Assembly (NCBI RefSeq): GCF_943734655.1
Contig: NC_071354.1
Location: 70,391,544 to 70,455,543, forward strand
Length of the DNA: 64,000 nucleotides
Reading direction: 5' to 3'
Source: Sabethes cyaneus
Taxonomy: Eukaryota > Arthropoda > Insecta > Diptera > Culicidae
The position numbers and the translations under genes were made by a program. Shown here piece after piece: positions 22,772-33,329 of this stretch (positions are counted from its first letter, which is position 1; every line of letters starts with the position of its first letter). The notes under the pieces were generated by a model. It did not search any database and was not told where the DNA came from. It saw only the letters and a list, made by a program, of their open reading frames with translations.

Positions 22772-22981
22772 CGCCCAGTTAGTTCCGGGGTACGATGCTG
22801 GTCAAACGAGCCAGTCATCGTAGGTTCGCATCTCAACTGGGCGGTGCCGGCTATTGAGTCAGTAAGATCTTTACACTAGCCTCGTAGTTTTCATGTACTC
22901 TAATAACCGGCTGCGAACTCTGTCGATAAAGAAGGGTGCAGCTCTTAAAGTCGTTTATACACATGGCTTTGCTTTTTACTT
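22772..22981 (+). mobile_element. SINE200-like tRNA-derived SINE, copy 1
   Basis: The head is tRNA-like: CCCAGTTAGTTCCGGGGTAC, then ATGCTGGTCAAACGAGCCAG, then a B-box-like TAGGTTCGCATCTC. The body includes CATGTACTCTAATAACCGGC and the tail ends ATGGCTTTGCTTTTTACTTT. Head, body and tail align with the copy at 42947-43161. The layout and the GGCTTTGCTTT end match what I know of mosquito SINE200. Transcription would be by RNA polymerase III, with mobilisation by a LINE partner. No clear flanking duplication. Confidence 0.8.
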
Positions 22982-23084
22982 TCATTTACGTCTTAATACT
23001 TAACCAACGATTAACGAATTAACGATAATCTTATAATCGATAATAATTAATTTTTAGTAATCACAACCCAAGCAACAATGTGAG

Positions 23085-26000
23085 TTTTTTTTTTTTTTTT
23101 TTCCCGTGTTGGGGACTTACCACTGCGACCATTATTTTGATCTATTGTGGTGTGTCCTCTTTTAATTTATGCCATGTCGTATCAGTGAGCTATCAAAGTT
23201 TGATGAGCCACCTCAACTACTGTTGGCATTTATCCCAATCAGGTGATGCATTTCGTATGAAATTTATCACCTGATTAGGAGCAGCATTCCAAATATCACA
23301 GGGCTGAGTCAGCCCCTTATCAAGATATCTACGTCGTTTATGATATAGTGCAACACAGTCGCACAACAAATGTTCGGAGCTTTCAATTTCATGATTACAA
23401 AAGCGACAGTTAGCTTCATTAAGTTTACCGATGAGTTTCAGGTGGTACTTACAAGGACAATGTCCTGTTATCAAACCGGTGTATGTGCTCAAGTCGGATT
23501 TTGAAAGGTTTAATAGTTTTTGTGATTGAAGAGCATTTGGCTCTATGAAACGTTTCGATTGCCGGGCATTCGAGGTAATATTCCAGTTAGACTGTACCTT
23601 TAGTTTTTCCAAATTCCTAAGTTCCATTTTAAGGGCACATGAAGATAGTCCAAAAAAGGGTTCGGGTCCTATGAACTGCATGGATGACCCCTTCTTTGCC
23701 AATTGATCAGCAGTTTCGTTCCCTTTGATTCCGCAGTGACCAGGAACCCAATAGAGGTTGACCATATTGCGACAGGAAAGTTTTTCCAACAGTTTTATGC
23801 ATTCCCACACCAGTTTAGAAGTGTGAGTTTTTGATTTTAAAGCATTCAATGCTGCTTGACTATCCGAGCAAATGCATATATTTGCATTTTTGTAGTTTCT
23901 TTTTATGCAGATAGATACACACTCTAGTATTGCATATATTTCTGCTTGAAATACAGTGGGATGTTTTCCCATTGAAACTGAAACGTTAATCCCTGGGCCT
24001 GTTATACCAGCACCTGCCATGTTATTTTGTCTTGATCCGTCTGTGTAGAACACCAGTGATCCTGAGCGAAAGTTAGGTTCTCTGGCATTCCAATCAGAAC
24101 GCGTAAAATCAAGAACACGAAATTTGTGATCGAAGTAGTTACGCTTAGGCATATGGTCTTCGTTCATTAATATTAAGGGATTTATGGAAAACTCTTTGAG
24201 AATACTCAAGTGTCCAACGAGATCCCCATCGAAGAACCTCATGGATCGCTTGAGCCTCAAAGCACTTTTCATAGCATCCAATTGGATGAATTGATGTAGA
24301 GGAAGAAGATTGAGTAGAGCTTCTAAGGCTTTAGAGGGAGTGCTACTCATAGCTCCTGTTATGGAGATGGTAGCAAGCCTTTGTAACTTGTTCAACTTAA
24401 TATGAGCCGTTTTTTGTTTTGTTTTCGGCCACCAGATAAGCGATGCATAAGTGATTCTAGGTTTAACTATTGCTGAGTATATCCAGTAAATCATATTTGG
24501 TTTAAGACCCCATTTTTTACCGAAGGTTCTTTTACAGACCCAAAAAGCATTTATTGCTTTACTTGTTTGTTGTTCGATATGCGTGTTCCAACAAAGTTGT
24601 TTATCTAAGGTAACGCCCAAATACTTGACATCTGTAGATAGAGACAACTTTACGTCTCCTAGTTTTAAATCGGTGAAAGACACTTTGCGTCTTTTAGTAA
24701 ATGGCACAATTGTTGTTTTCGTAGGATTTATGCTCAATCCCTCGCATTTACACCATGATAATGTGAAGTTTAATGCGCTTTGCATTCTATCAGAGATGAT
24801 GGTATCGTACTTTCCGCGGACTATGATAACAATATCATCCGCAAATCCGATTGTTTCAAATCCTTTATGCTTCAGTTTAACGAGAAGATCATCAACTACT
24901 AGAGACCATAAAAGAGGGGACAGGACACCCCCTTGAGGACAGCCTTTGACAGCTATTACTTTTACTTCTGTGTCTCCAAGATTAGCTGATATTTCCCTGT
25001 TTGATAGCATTTCCACAACCCAATCGATTATACTTACATTGAAGCCACGATTTCTCATGGCATTCTTCATCGATACGAAAGATGCATTATCAAAAGCGCC
25101 TTCAATATCAAGAAATGACGCTAAAAGAATTTCTTTGGTAGCGAAAGATTTTTCAATTTTTGTTACAAGAGTGTGAAGAGCTGTTATCGTTGATTTGCCT
25201 GCTTGATAAGCAAATTGCTCTTTGGTTAGTGGGTTTTTAGGAAGTATTTCAGATTTAATATACTCATCGATCAGTTTTTCCATTAATTTCAAGAAAATTG
25301 ACGAGAGACTAATTGGTCTGAATGATTTGGGAGAGGACTTATCTTTTTTATTAGCTTTTGGTATAAATATTGCCCTGACTTTCCTCCACATTTTTGGAAT
25401 ATATCCCAATACAAAACTTGACCTAAATAGTTTTTCTAAAGCGGGAATTATTACCGGTTTGCACTTTTGAATAAGTGCCGGAAAAATTACATCTGGACCA
25501 GGTGATTTGAATGGACTGAAAGAATCGATAGCCCATTCAATTCTAGAGTATGAGAAAATTAAGTTTGCTAAAGTTGTAGGTTCTTCGCTGAACATATCTA
25601 GTGTCCTAGTAGGTTCATTTCGGACCTCTTGTTCTTCTGTAGCATTTTGCATGCTATTAAAATTTTGCACTTGATCGGTGAGTAAGAGCGATCCTGGAAA
25701 ATGAGTATGCATCATTAGTTCCAGAGTTTCATTTGCGGTTTTCGTAAATTGGCCGTTGGTCATTTTGAGGGACCCAAGGCCATTTGAATGATCTTTCGAG
25801 AGAACTTTTTGAAGTCTTGCAGTCTCAGGAGCGCTTTCTATGTTTTCACACATATGCCTCCAATCTTTCCGCTTCGATCTTCTTATTTCTTTGTTGTAAT
25901 TACTCAGGGCCTCTTTGTACTCAGACCAGTTTGACGTTGTTTTAGCACGATTGAACAGCTTCCGTGCTTTCCTGCGTAGTTTCCCTAACTTATCATTCCA

Positions 26001-26583
26001 CCATGAGACATTTCTGTTAGTCGTACGCTGTTTTAGAGGACAGCTGGCAGTATAGGCTTGATTAATATTTGTTATTAGGTAATTAGAACCATTTTCCAAC
26101 TCTTGGATGGTATCTATATCACTTAAGATGGGTTTATATTGATTCATATTTGAGATAAATAGATCCCAATTTGTTTTTCGGGCATCTCTATAGGTTTCCT
26201 TGATTATATCACTAGCTACAATTTCAAACAAAATTTGTCTATGATCGGATAGAGAGATTTCATCTGATACATGCCAGTTTACCACACGATCGGAAAGTAT
26301 AGAACTACAGAGTGTAAGATCCAAAACCTCTTCCCTTATCGCATTAACAAAAGTGGGAGAATTCCCCTTATTACATATATCTATGTCATGTTTAGAAATG
26401 AAATCAAATAAGGACTCACCCCTCTTGTTGATTCCTGAGCTGCTCCATATTGTGTGATGCGCATTTGCATCACATCCGATGATAAAAGCTCTATTTTGGC
26501 TTCTGCAATAGTTGACGAACGCTGCAACTTCTGGAGGAGGTACATCTTCAACATCACTAGGAAAATAAGCAGATGCCACGTAA
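23085..26583 (-). mobile_element. LOA-clade non-LTR retrotransposon, 5'-truncated
   Basis: The element runs from 26583 down to a poly(A) tail, seen as an 18-base T-run at 23085-23102 on the plus strand. It is flanked by the direct repeat AATGTGAGTTTT at 23077-23088 and 26584-26595. This 12-bp duplication, which overlaps the start of the T-run, fixes both ends. The 3' UTR is about 110 bases. The missing 5' part includes ORF1 and the first segment of the endonuclease, as expected from incomplete reverse transcription. The intact ORF and exact duplication suggest a fairly recent insertion. Confidence 0.92.
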
Positions 26584-26648
26584 AATGTGAGTTTTATTGT
26601 ACTGTTATGCTGGTCTTCAAGACCAATTTCGGTCTTAAATGCCATCAT
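23217..26648 (-). CDS. LOA-type polyprotein: endonuclease (partial), reverse transcriptase, RNase H
   Basis: An uninterrupted frame of 1143 codons. Residues 1-22 come from the surrounding MITE, because LOA sequence starts at 26583, so the ATG at 26648 is not the element's own start. Residues 23-145 are the rest of an apurinic-type endonuclease, with GCDANAHHTIW (58-68) and SLSDHRQILF (132-141); the first catalytic segment is missing. Reverse transcriptase covers about 375-745, with FRPISLSSIF (443-452), FLDIEGAFDN (512-521), KGCPQGGVLSPLLW (568-581) and FADDIVIIV (602-610). RNase H is at about 865-990, with FYTDGS, AEIYAILE, CSDSQAAL and HCGIKGNETADQLAK. A Cys/His knuckle (CPCKYH...CRFC...HLLCDC) lies at 1064-1098. 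GCPQGGVLSPLLW plus RNase H supports the LOA clade. The product would copy its RNA at a nicked target, but this truncated copy is unlikely to move by itself. Confidence 0.93.
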   Translation of the reverse strand: MMAFKTEIGLEDQHNSTIKLTFYVASAYFPSDVEDVPPPEVAAFVNYCRSQNRAFIIGCDANAHHTIWSSSGINKRGESLFDFISKHDIDICNKGNSPTFVNAIREEVLDLTLCSSILSDRVVNWHVSDEISLSDHRQILFEIVASDIIKETYRDARKTNWDLFISNMNQYKPILSDIDTIQELENGSNYLITNINQAYTASCPLKQRTTNRNVSWWNDKLGKLRRKARKLFNRAKTTSNWSEYKEALSNYNKEIRRSKRKDWRHMCENIESAPETARLQKVLSKDHSNGLGSLKMTNGQFTKTANETLELMMHTHFPGSLLLTDQVQNFNSMQNATEEQEVRNEPTRTLDMFSEEPTTLANLIFSYSRIEWAIDSFSPFKSPGPDVIFPALIQKCKPVIIPALEKLFRSSFVLGYIPKMWRKVRAIFIPKANKKDKSSPKSFRPISLSSIFLKLMEKLIDEYIKSEILPKNPLTKEQFAYQAGKSTITALHTLVTKIEKSFATKEILLASFLDIEGAFDNASFVSMKNAMRNRGFNVSIIDWVVEMLSNREISANLGDTEVKVIAVKGCPQGGVLSPLLWSLVVDDLLVKLKHKGFETIGFADDIVIIVRGKYDTIISDRMQSALNFTLSWCKCEGLSINPTKTTIVPFTKRRKVSFTDLKLGDVKLSLSTDVKYLGVTLDKQLCWNTHIEQQTSKAINAFWVCKRTFGKKWGLKPNMIYWIYSAIVKPRITYASLIWWPKTKQKTAHIKLNKLQRLATISITGAMSSTPSKALEALLNLLPLHQFIQLDAMKSALRLKRSMRFFDGDLVGHLSILKEFSINPLILMNEDHMPKRNYFDHKFRVLDFTRSDWNAREPNFRSGSLVFYTDGSRQNNMAGAGITGPGINVSVSMGKHPTVFQAEIYAILECVSICIKRNYKNANICICSDSQAALNALKSKTHTSKLVWECIKLLEKLSCRNMVNLYWVPGHCGIKGNETADQLAKKGSSMQFIGPEPFFGLSSCALKMELRNLEKLKVQSNWNITSNARQSKRFIEPNALQSQKLLNLSKSDLSTYTGLITGHCPCKYHLKLIGKLNEANCRFCNHEIESSEHLLCDCVALYHKRRRYLDKGLTQPCDIWNAAPNQVINFIRNASPDWDKCQQ

Positions 26649-26681
26649 AAAAGTGCAATAAAACCCAAATTGTTACTTGGG

Positions 26682-27128
26682 AAGGGCATGTTTACCAAAT
26701 ATTAATGGTAATTAGAGACAATCCTTAAGATAATCAAAAGAACGTTGTAATCATAACCGTTAAAAACTCATTGTGTATACGTATACGCGGTAAAGTATGT
26801 GTACGGTTACTGATAACAATCTCTATATTGCTGTTATAAAGTGTGGCAGGGGCGAAGCTAATCTCACTTCTTTAACATTTATCGGTGGCTTGTTTACATG
26901 CATTTAGAGGATGAATTAAAGTGACAGACAAACCGACGAAACGCTTGAGTTAATTCCATCGTCCATGCTACTACTCATTTTTGACGTAGGACGTCTTTTA
27001 GGAAGGTAGCTGATATAGGGGGTCATTCCAAAAAATCAAAACATGCGAGGATTTGAGCCCCAATGACATGACATTGACTCCAACAAAGAAACCTATTGAT
27101 TTCATAGTATGTACGCACTATTGAAAAA
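26682..27128. other. No feature recognised
   Basis: No gene or clear repeat was found, apart from a partial match to the TGACGTAGGAC end seen at 5354 (here near 26983). It may include the decayed 5' part of the following mariner. Confidence 0.4.
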
Positions 27129-28041
27129 TTGAAAATAATGAAGCACTGTCCAACTGGAAATTTAGAAGACTGCCAAACCACGATCTCGGAAGCTGTACAC
27201 GACGATGCTGACAAATTAGTGATGAACGACGAAACCTACCTCAAGGCAGACTTCAAACCACTTCCTGAGCGGCAGTCCAGCGCCTCTATGGTTCAAAGGT
27301 ACAAGTACCAGCGAACCAAATGCCCTGGCGGGTGTTGTGGGTTCGAATCCGGTTATAATCTCAGATTACAGCTTGGTTTGACTCATGCACCTTCCAGCAT
27401 TGGACAAAAGGTAGGAGTCAAAATGACTACTTGTCAAGCATAGCTACCAATACCCCCCCCTTCCTTTCCGCTCTTCCCCTCCTTCACCAAAAAATTTTCA
27501 TTTCTTTCCCCTACCGTCCCTTCATCAATTGTAGAACCATCGTTTCAAAAAATATTAAATCTATATGGCAGAGAGAAGCGAAAAACCGGCAGACGTCTTC
27601 AAGAATATAAAACTCTCGAAGATCGTTAGGAAATGTTAGTATTGATAGGCTTGCCTGTAAGGCCTGTGGCTAAAAAAGCCGAAGCCGCAACTGTCAACCA
27701 GCAAATTTATGTGAACGAGTATCTGGATAAGCATATGCTACCTTTCCTGAAGCCTATTTTTGATTGTTCCGTACTGCTTTGGCCGGATTTGACTTCCTGC
27801 TATAACAAAACAAAAGGTCATGGATTGGTATGCCACCAACAACGTGCACGTGGTACCCAAGGACAAAAAAAAAACATCCAACAAACCAGAATTTTGCCCC
27901 AATAGATCCTAAAAAAAGACCCAAAAGCAGTTGAGAAAGAGAGCTTCTCGTCGTAAAGCTCGTCTTAAAAGTAACTGGCGTACTGCGGCGAACAAAGTGG
28001 AAGCGGTACCTGTACAGGATCTGATAACAGAAGTTAAATGA
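27129..28041 (+). pseudogene. Tc1/mariner DD37E-type transposase remnant, copy 1
   Basis: Plus-strand pieces read MNDETYLKADFKPLPE (the first catalytic Asp region), then after an inserted repeat VFKNIKLSKIVRK, INQQIYVNEYLDKHMLPFLK, LLWPDLTSCYNK (second Asp region), MDWYATNNVHVVPKD, and finally ANKVEAVPVQDLITEVK before the stop at about 28041. The third catalytic position (normally RPIEKYWA) has decayed. Frameshifts and stops are present. The spacing and motifs match the mosquito DD37E group. Terminal inverted repeats were not located. Roughly the N-terminal third, the DNA-binding part, is missing or unrecognisable. Confidence 0.8.
27285..27565 (+). mobile_element. SINE-like repeat inserted in mariner copy 1
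   Basis: It interrupts the transposase between the PLPE and VFKNIKLSK pieces. A B-box GGGTTCGAATCC lies at 27339-27350. Downstream are AGCATTGGACAAAAGGTAGG and CCCTACCGTCCCTTCATCAA, ending TTTCAAAAAATATTAAA. The second half recurs at 33355-33510 with high similarity. Flanking TCTATGG and TCTATATGG might be a worn target-site duplication. The exact ends are uncertain. Confidence 0.6.
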
Positions 28042-31000
28042 ATTCACAATTCGAATTTGGATCAACCGGAAACTTAGTTGAATAGTTTTTCTACATTTTT
28101 TATATAAATTGAACGTGGCAAATAGGGTTAATTTAATTTAGGGTAAAATTTTTAATTACTTATCGTTTAAATCTGGACCGGCAAATGTGATTGAAAGTTA
28201 CAATAGTAATTATTTGCGTTCGGTATTCTACTGCCCCAAGATTTAGTTTGACACAGCTGCACTCGCTCGTTTGCTTTTTACAACATCAGCAGCTTACCCA
28301 TCAGAAAAAAAATCGAAAACGCGATCCCACAGAAAATCTGTGGGAAGAACGAAGGAACGTTTGAAGCAATTATTTTCAAAACGATATTGGATCGTGACAA
28401 GTGCTTTTCTCAAAAGTTTGCTTATTTTCAACCAAACTGGATGAATTTTACGGTAACTTAAAATACAAAAATACAGAGCGTTGATTGGTTAAATTAGTAC
28501 GAAATGACTTGTCTTTTTCGGTAACAATTCTTTTAATATTGTATAAATGAACAAGTAGTTCAGTGTGAGCGTATTATATTGAGAAGAAAATCACTTGTTA
28601 GCAGCTCTGTTGCTTCGATTAACAATATAAATTATATGAAATAAAATTAATAAATCTTCTCAATAATTCGAATTACATCACAATTAGAACGTTGGGCAAA
28701 ATTTATCCTCGAAAAAAGCTCAATATTTTTGCAAACCCTGATCGAATTCGAAAAACATCCACATAGCGATAGACTGCAGATCCCAGGGTAACTCATTAGT
28801 GTCGGCAAATACCCGTATTAGTGTATTCCACCGTATCCCTCGTGTGCAAACAAACCACTCTGCAATCGATAGCCCCGTCATAGCGCTGCTGCACAGAGCC
28901 ATAACTGCTTGATATATGCATACTCTGTTTACTAATGAGCCTGGAAAATTAAAAGCTAATTACACTTAGCCGAGGCAGACAACCTGCACTCATTTCTGCA
29001 CACATGTGTTGTGTTCTCGTCGCTTGCCGAGCTTATTCTCGCCCATTAAGCTTGTTTGAGCGTAATGATAAACAAAGAAGAGTATTATTAACGAACGCGG
29101 CAAAAAGTAAACCCATGCTTTTGCTCTCCGAATCCCTTGGCGAACTGAAATAAGTTATCCCAGGTCATTATCGCTTCAACACAACTACTCGGGTGTATTT
29201 GCATTGGTTGTGCTGTGCCGGGAAACCGGCGTGTCCTGTCCGTGCAGACGATGTAAGCCATCTATCGACCGAGGAACATCGGTGACGTCGGCAAGGAGTG
29301 AAAGGCCGGACTTGCATTGCCCTAGATGTGGAAGTTGTATGAGGACGGGAAAAAACTCTGTTCCCCATCATCACATCCTGTCTGCGGCCATGTTACACTC
29401 TGACCCATTCCGCCCGAAGCCAGGAGGGCAGCTTGCTGCATGTGTATCAACATCGTATCCATTACATTGATTCACGGTGCTTATCTTGATGCATAAAACG
29501 TGTATACTATTGGCTGAACACTGATTTTGCCGGTAGATAGGTCGTCGGTTGGTTCGACGGTTCTGGCCTGCTTGAGGACCGAATCGGGGTAACAGACCAT
29601 GCGCTTATTACGAAGCTAATACGTTATATCCTATACAAACGATTGCCTGCACTTTCTGGCTCCCTTTTCAAGCGTCAATGAACGGATGAACGGCACGTTG
29701 CGGCTACGTAACTGTTGCATTGCTCTAGGAATCGGTAGACGAAACCCTCGAAAAGCGATTAGTTATTGCCGGCACTCTCGTTCGACACCAAAACGAAGCA
29801 CGGATTACGATCTTGACCCCGTGGATCAGCTGACCGAGCTATCTATTGCTTAACGGAAAGGTAAAACCCGCATCCGTTGCTGTGTTTTGATTGGCTAGAT
29901 TGCAATTGAGCCAACATTGATAATAGACTCTAGAAAATTCTTTCGAGGCAAGATACGAATTTTTTAACGTGTCGGAATAATTTACAATTTAAGGAAGCCC
30001 CTCTTCCCCTGCGACCAACGCAACGACTAAGCAAAGAGCTGTTTTGTGTGTTAGAATTATTGCTCTTGAATAAATTTTCCATAAATTTAGCACTATTCAA
30101 CCTGTACTGCTTGCTGGCTCGCTGGAATCTAGAACCGCTGCCAACCGACCGAAGTCCGGAGCGCATTTCTCAAGAGGAAACGAGTTCTAGAAATGAAATC
30201 AACTCAACAGCAGCACCGTGGCTGCCGCCGGCTGTGATGCTACACTCCTCCTAGCACAACAAGAATCAAACATAAGCAAACTCGGTTTGGTAAAACGAGA
30301 AAATAGCATTAAAAATTCTAGTCGGTTATTTATATTTATAAGTTGTTGCTTTTTATTTATTTCCTCCGTTTTTGGCTTCGCCGGACGGAATCCGTTCTGC
30401 AGAGCTCTTGTGCATATTGCGAACCGGACCGCAATTGCTAGTCTTCCTGCCAGCCAGCAGAGTGCAGTGCAGCGCCGACAGGACAACGGTGAATGGGATG
30501 CACAGCATTGCAGCTCAGAGACAGAGGGGTTTCTAGGCTGCACTCTTTTTATGTCTTTAGTTTTATGAAACTAGCAACAAAGTTCACAAAGTAGATTCAA
30601 TTTCAATCGGAAGGGTACACTGTGCAATAGTAGAAAGCATCTTATGATTTTAATATGTAGTCTAATTTCTGGTGAAACCTCGGTAGGCCTCAAAGAGCTT
30701 GTGGTAGCTAAAGTTAGAAATAACTTTGTTGTCGGTGTTCTCTTTCCTTTCGTACTGGGAGAAATAAGGAAGTTTCAATCATGAAAAGTGGTTCGTAGCT
30801 TTTGAAAATAAACTTAAAGCGATCTTTCTGCGTAGGACGCGATAGAATTCTTGCGGTTATTTTTCCGCATTTTTTGGTGCAGGGCAATTTTACTAATATG
30901 TTGAAACAATCCTTCATGTTCTTCATTCATAAAAGTGGAGATCGGTCAAATATTGAGAATTGCATCCAAAACTCATTCTAATGAACACGCTGGCATAAAC

Positions 31001-31855
31001 ATCCCTTTCGGACTCTCGCTCTTACTTATTCATACATTGCGACGAGTTTTTGCAAGTGTGTATACAGCTAACAGCTACAGTCATCGCTGTCGTTCGTCAT
31101 TGCAGCCCGAGCTGCTGAAATCGATTACTCGCGAAGGTTTGTACTCCCAAGGATTTGTAGTAGAATCTAGGGCGAAGATGAACAAGGAAAGTAAAAGTAA
31201 TGCACAATCTGTATCCCAGTACGCCACTAGGCCTCACGGCCAGCTGATTGCTCAGGAGTTATTAAACTCGCGAGTAAGCTTAGCAGACAGACGATATGTG
31301 GCTGTGCTTTCGCGAGTGTGTAGGTAGCAGAATGTCTGCACACAGCAACGGCAGCTGTTTGTTTTACGCTTGTGTGAGCGGCGTAAGCGTTGAATGCTAT
31401 GCTTCTCATACTCTCTCGCGTGAGAGTAGACATCATTGGCATCTCATTCGATTCGCAACTTTGCTTTAAACGGTGAGAATTGGTCATTGGTAACTGGTAC
31501 CGCCCGTGTGAAGTGAAAGCCGACAATAATTTCAAAATATAACTAAGGAAACTTTATAGGCTCGAAAACATAGCGATTCTGCTACTGTGAGAGTCGTACG
31601 CACATTGAAGTTTTTTTTCGCATCAATTTTTTACTCTTCCTGATCAAAAGTAAAAGAGTTTGATCGCGTGTCTATTAACAAACAACAGCTCAAGTTAAGA
31701 TTTACATGACTAAAGACGGATACGAAAAAAGTAAGACAAATTAATTATTTTATAATATTTTTGCGTATAGGTAATATTTGATGAAATTTTGACTTAAAAT
31801 AACTAAGAATGTAATGTCTACACTAGCAAAATTCCATCATAATCTGTTCAGTGGT
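28042..31855. other. Unique non-coding DNA, no gene recognised
   Basis: Scattered 60-130 codon frames without motifs on both strands (for example near 30200-30570 and 30935-31327) overlap one another and look like chance. No tandem array, TIR element or tRNA-like sequence was seen. G+C is higher between about 29.1 and 31.5 kb than on either side. Confidence 0.45.
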
Positions 31856-31859
31856 TTTC

Positions 31860-32995
31860 GAGATGACAGGAAGAAAAGCAGATCCGCCAAAAAACCATGT
31901 GCGCCGTCGTGGATAATTCGCTTACATCCCACAAATGGATCGGGAAACATCTAGGAATCCGGTGGTAAAGTCTTTCACGGAGACAACCCAGCGCACAGTG
32001 GGCAGAATCGACCGAAAAAACGGAACTTTTTGTTGCCGCTGCAAAAGTATCGAAGTGGCATTTTACCTGTGACACAAAAACCTTGAGTAAAAGGGGCAAA
32101 ACAGACTACTGGATTATCTTGCATTAAAATAAAATTGTTGATATACCTTTTTCCTAACATTCTTCTTATTTCCTAATCGTAGAATCTCAAATTAGAGAAA
32201 GTTTGTACATCATTCTTTCAAAACTATTAGAAATAGGAGGTGAATGGGGCAAAATGGGCTACTTTCCGTCATTTCCACGCATTGAGACCATGACCAAGCG
32301 ATTTCTCGTGATTTTTTAGATAAGAAAAGTCACTTCTTACCCCTTAAAAACAGCGGCAACAAAAAGTTCCGTTTTTTAGGTCGATTCTGCCCACTGTGCA
32401 GCGGTGGTCAGGCAACGGGAAAAAACCGTAGATAGCCGCCGTGATAAAGGGCAGGAAGGTGTTGAGTCTGTTCAAGCGGTTCGGTCGAAAGTTTCGATTC
32501 GCGATGCGGCGAAGAAGGCGGATATTTCCATCTAGTTTGCCACCTCTATCGTCTTCAATGGTCCGGAAGGTACCGACCCGGAACGACAAACAAAACAAGG
32601 AAAGAAGCCGAGCTGTTTCGTGATGAACGACAAAACCTACATCAAATTGGATACAAAGCTCTCGGCTCTTCCTGAGAAGATAAGAAAGAAGAAGGTGCTC
32701 AAATTTCCCAAAAAGTTCTTGGTTTGGCAGATCCTCCTACGTTACGACAGGTGCTATCAACGGGAAAATCTTGCGGAACGAGTGCCTCCAGAAGCGCTTA
32801 TTGCCGTTCCTGCGGTCTCCCAGAGGCATGATACACTGTTTTCACCGGATTTGGTCTCCTGCTATGTCACGCAGCCCGTGTTAGACTGGTACAGAGATAA
32901 CAATCTTACTTTTGTACCAAAAGATGTCAACCCACCGAATCTGGGAAACTCCATCGAATTGAAAAGTTTCGGACCACCATGGACTACGTAAAATA
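31860..32995 (+). pseudogene. Tc1/mariner transposase remnant, copy 2, split by a MITE
   Basis: Before the MITE one frame reads MTGRKADPPKNHVRRRG and PVVKSFTETTQ, typical of the N-terminal helix-turn-helix. After it come KVSIRDAAKKADIS and YRPGTTNKTRK-like sequence, then MNDKTYIKLDTKL (first Asp), KFPKKFLVWQILL, LFSPDLVSCY (second Asp) and NNLTFVPKDVNPPN. The final Glu motif is lost. Several frameshifts are needed to join these pieces. The order and spacing match the DD37E group in the other two copies, but the sequence is clearly diverged from copies 1 and 3. Confidence 0.78.
31994..32398. mobile_element. Transib-like MITE, 405 bp, 48-bp TIRs, CAGCG duplication
   Basis: The ends are inverse over 48 bases with one mismatch (31994-32041 against 32351-32398). 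Each begins CACAGTGGGCAGAATCGACC and finishes with TTTTTGTTGCCGCTG. CAGCG flanks both sides (31989-31993 and 32399-32403). A CACWGTG-type terminus with a 5-bp, GC-rich target duplication is the known signature of the Transib superfamily. There is no transposase inside, so it is non-autonomous. It interrupts a mariner transposase coding region, which independently confirms the boundaries. Confidence 0.88.
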
Positions 32996-33067
32996 CCTAA
33001 GGTGTAGGAGAACTAGCTGGGTTTGAAGAAACAGTGGGTTGAAGCAGGTCCTAGCATTGTCCACAAC

Positions 33068-33210
33068 CCTACAGGTGAACTGAAGTTTTTGGAGCGTCTT
33101 AGTAGAATACGAAACCTAAAAATAAAAAATAAGAAAACTTATCCAATTTACACATATAGAATTAAATTGGATAAGTTTTCTTATTTTTTATTTTTAGGCC
33201 TACAGGTGAA
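33068..33210. repeat. Perfect 36-bp inverted repeat bounded by a 12-bp direct repeat
   Basis: Arms at 33115-33150 and 33163-33198 are perfect inverse copies around a 12-base loop. CCTACAGGTGAA stands at 33068-33079 and again at 33199-33210, so the interval 33080-33198 looks like an inserted or copied segment. The right arm ends exactly where the second direct repeat starts. This could be a small foldback insertion or a snap-back repair product. RNA from either strand would form a very stable hairpin. Confidence 0.85.
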
Positions 33211-33329
33211 GTTAAGGGCAAATAGCGGGCGTTCGTGTTATTTATAGCAGATCCTATAAAGCAATGAAATAGAAACCTAAAGATGATATTGTGCTTTTGT
33301 TCCCAAAAGTCTGTAGAAAATTCTATTTA

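Larger units (their letters stand above)
23067..26681. mobile_element. Foldback MITE split by a LOA insertion
   Basis: The left fragment is 23067-23088 and starts CCCAAGCAACAATGTGAGTT. The right fragment, 26584-26681, ends with the inverse of CCCAAGTAACAATTTGGGTT. Joining them across the 12-bp duplication gives a compact 108-bp palindrome whose arms match at roughly 80% over about 50 bases, including facing GGTCTT and AAGACC blocks around 26620. The intervening DNA is a LOA retrotransposon. The element belongs to the group of MITEs with CCCARGYAAC ends. Its own target-site duplication is not obvious. Confidence 0.85.
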
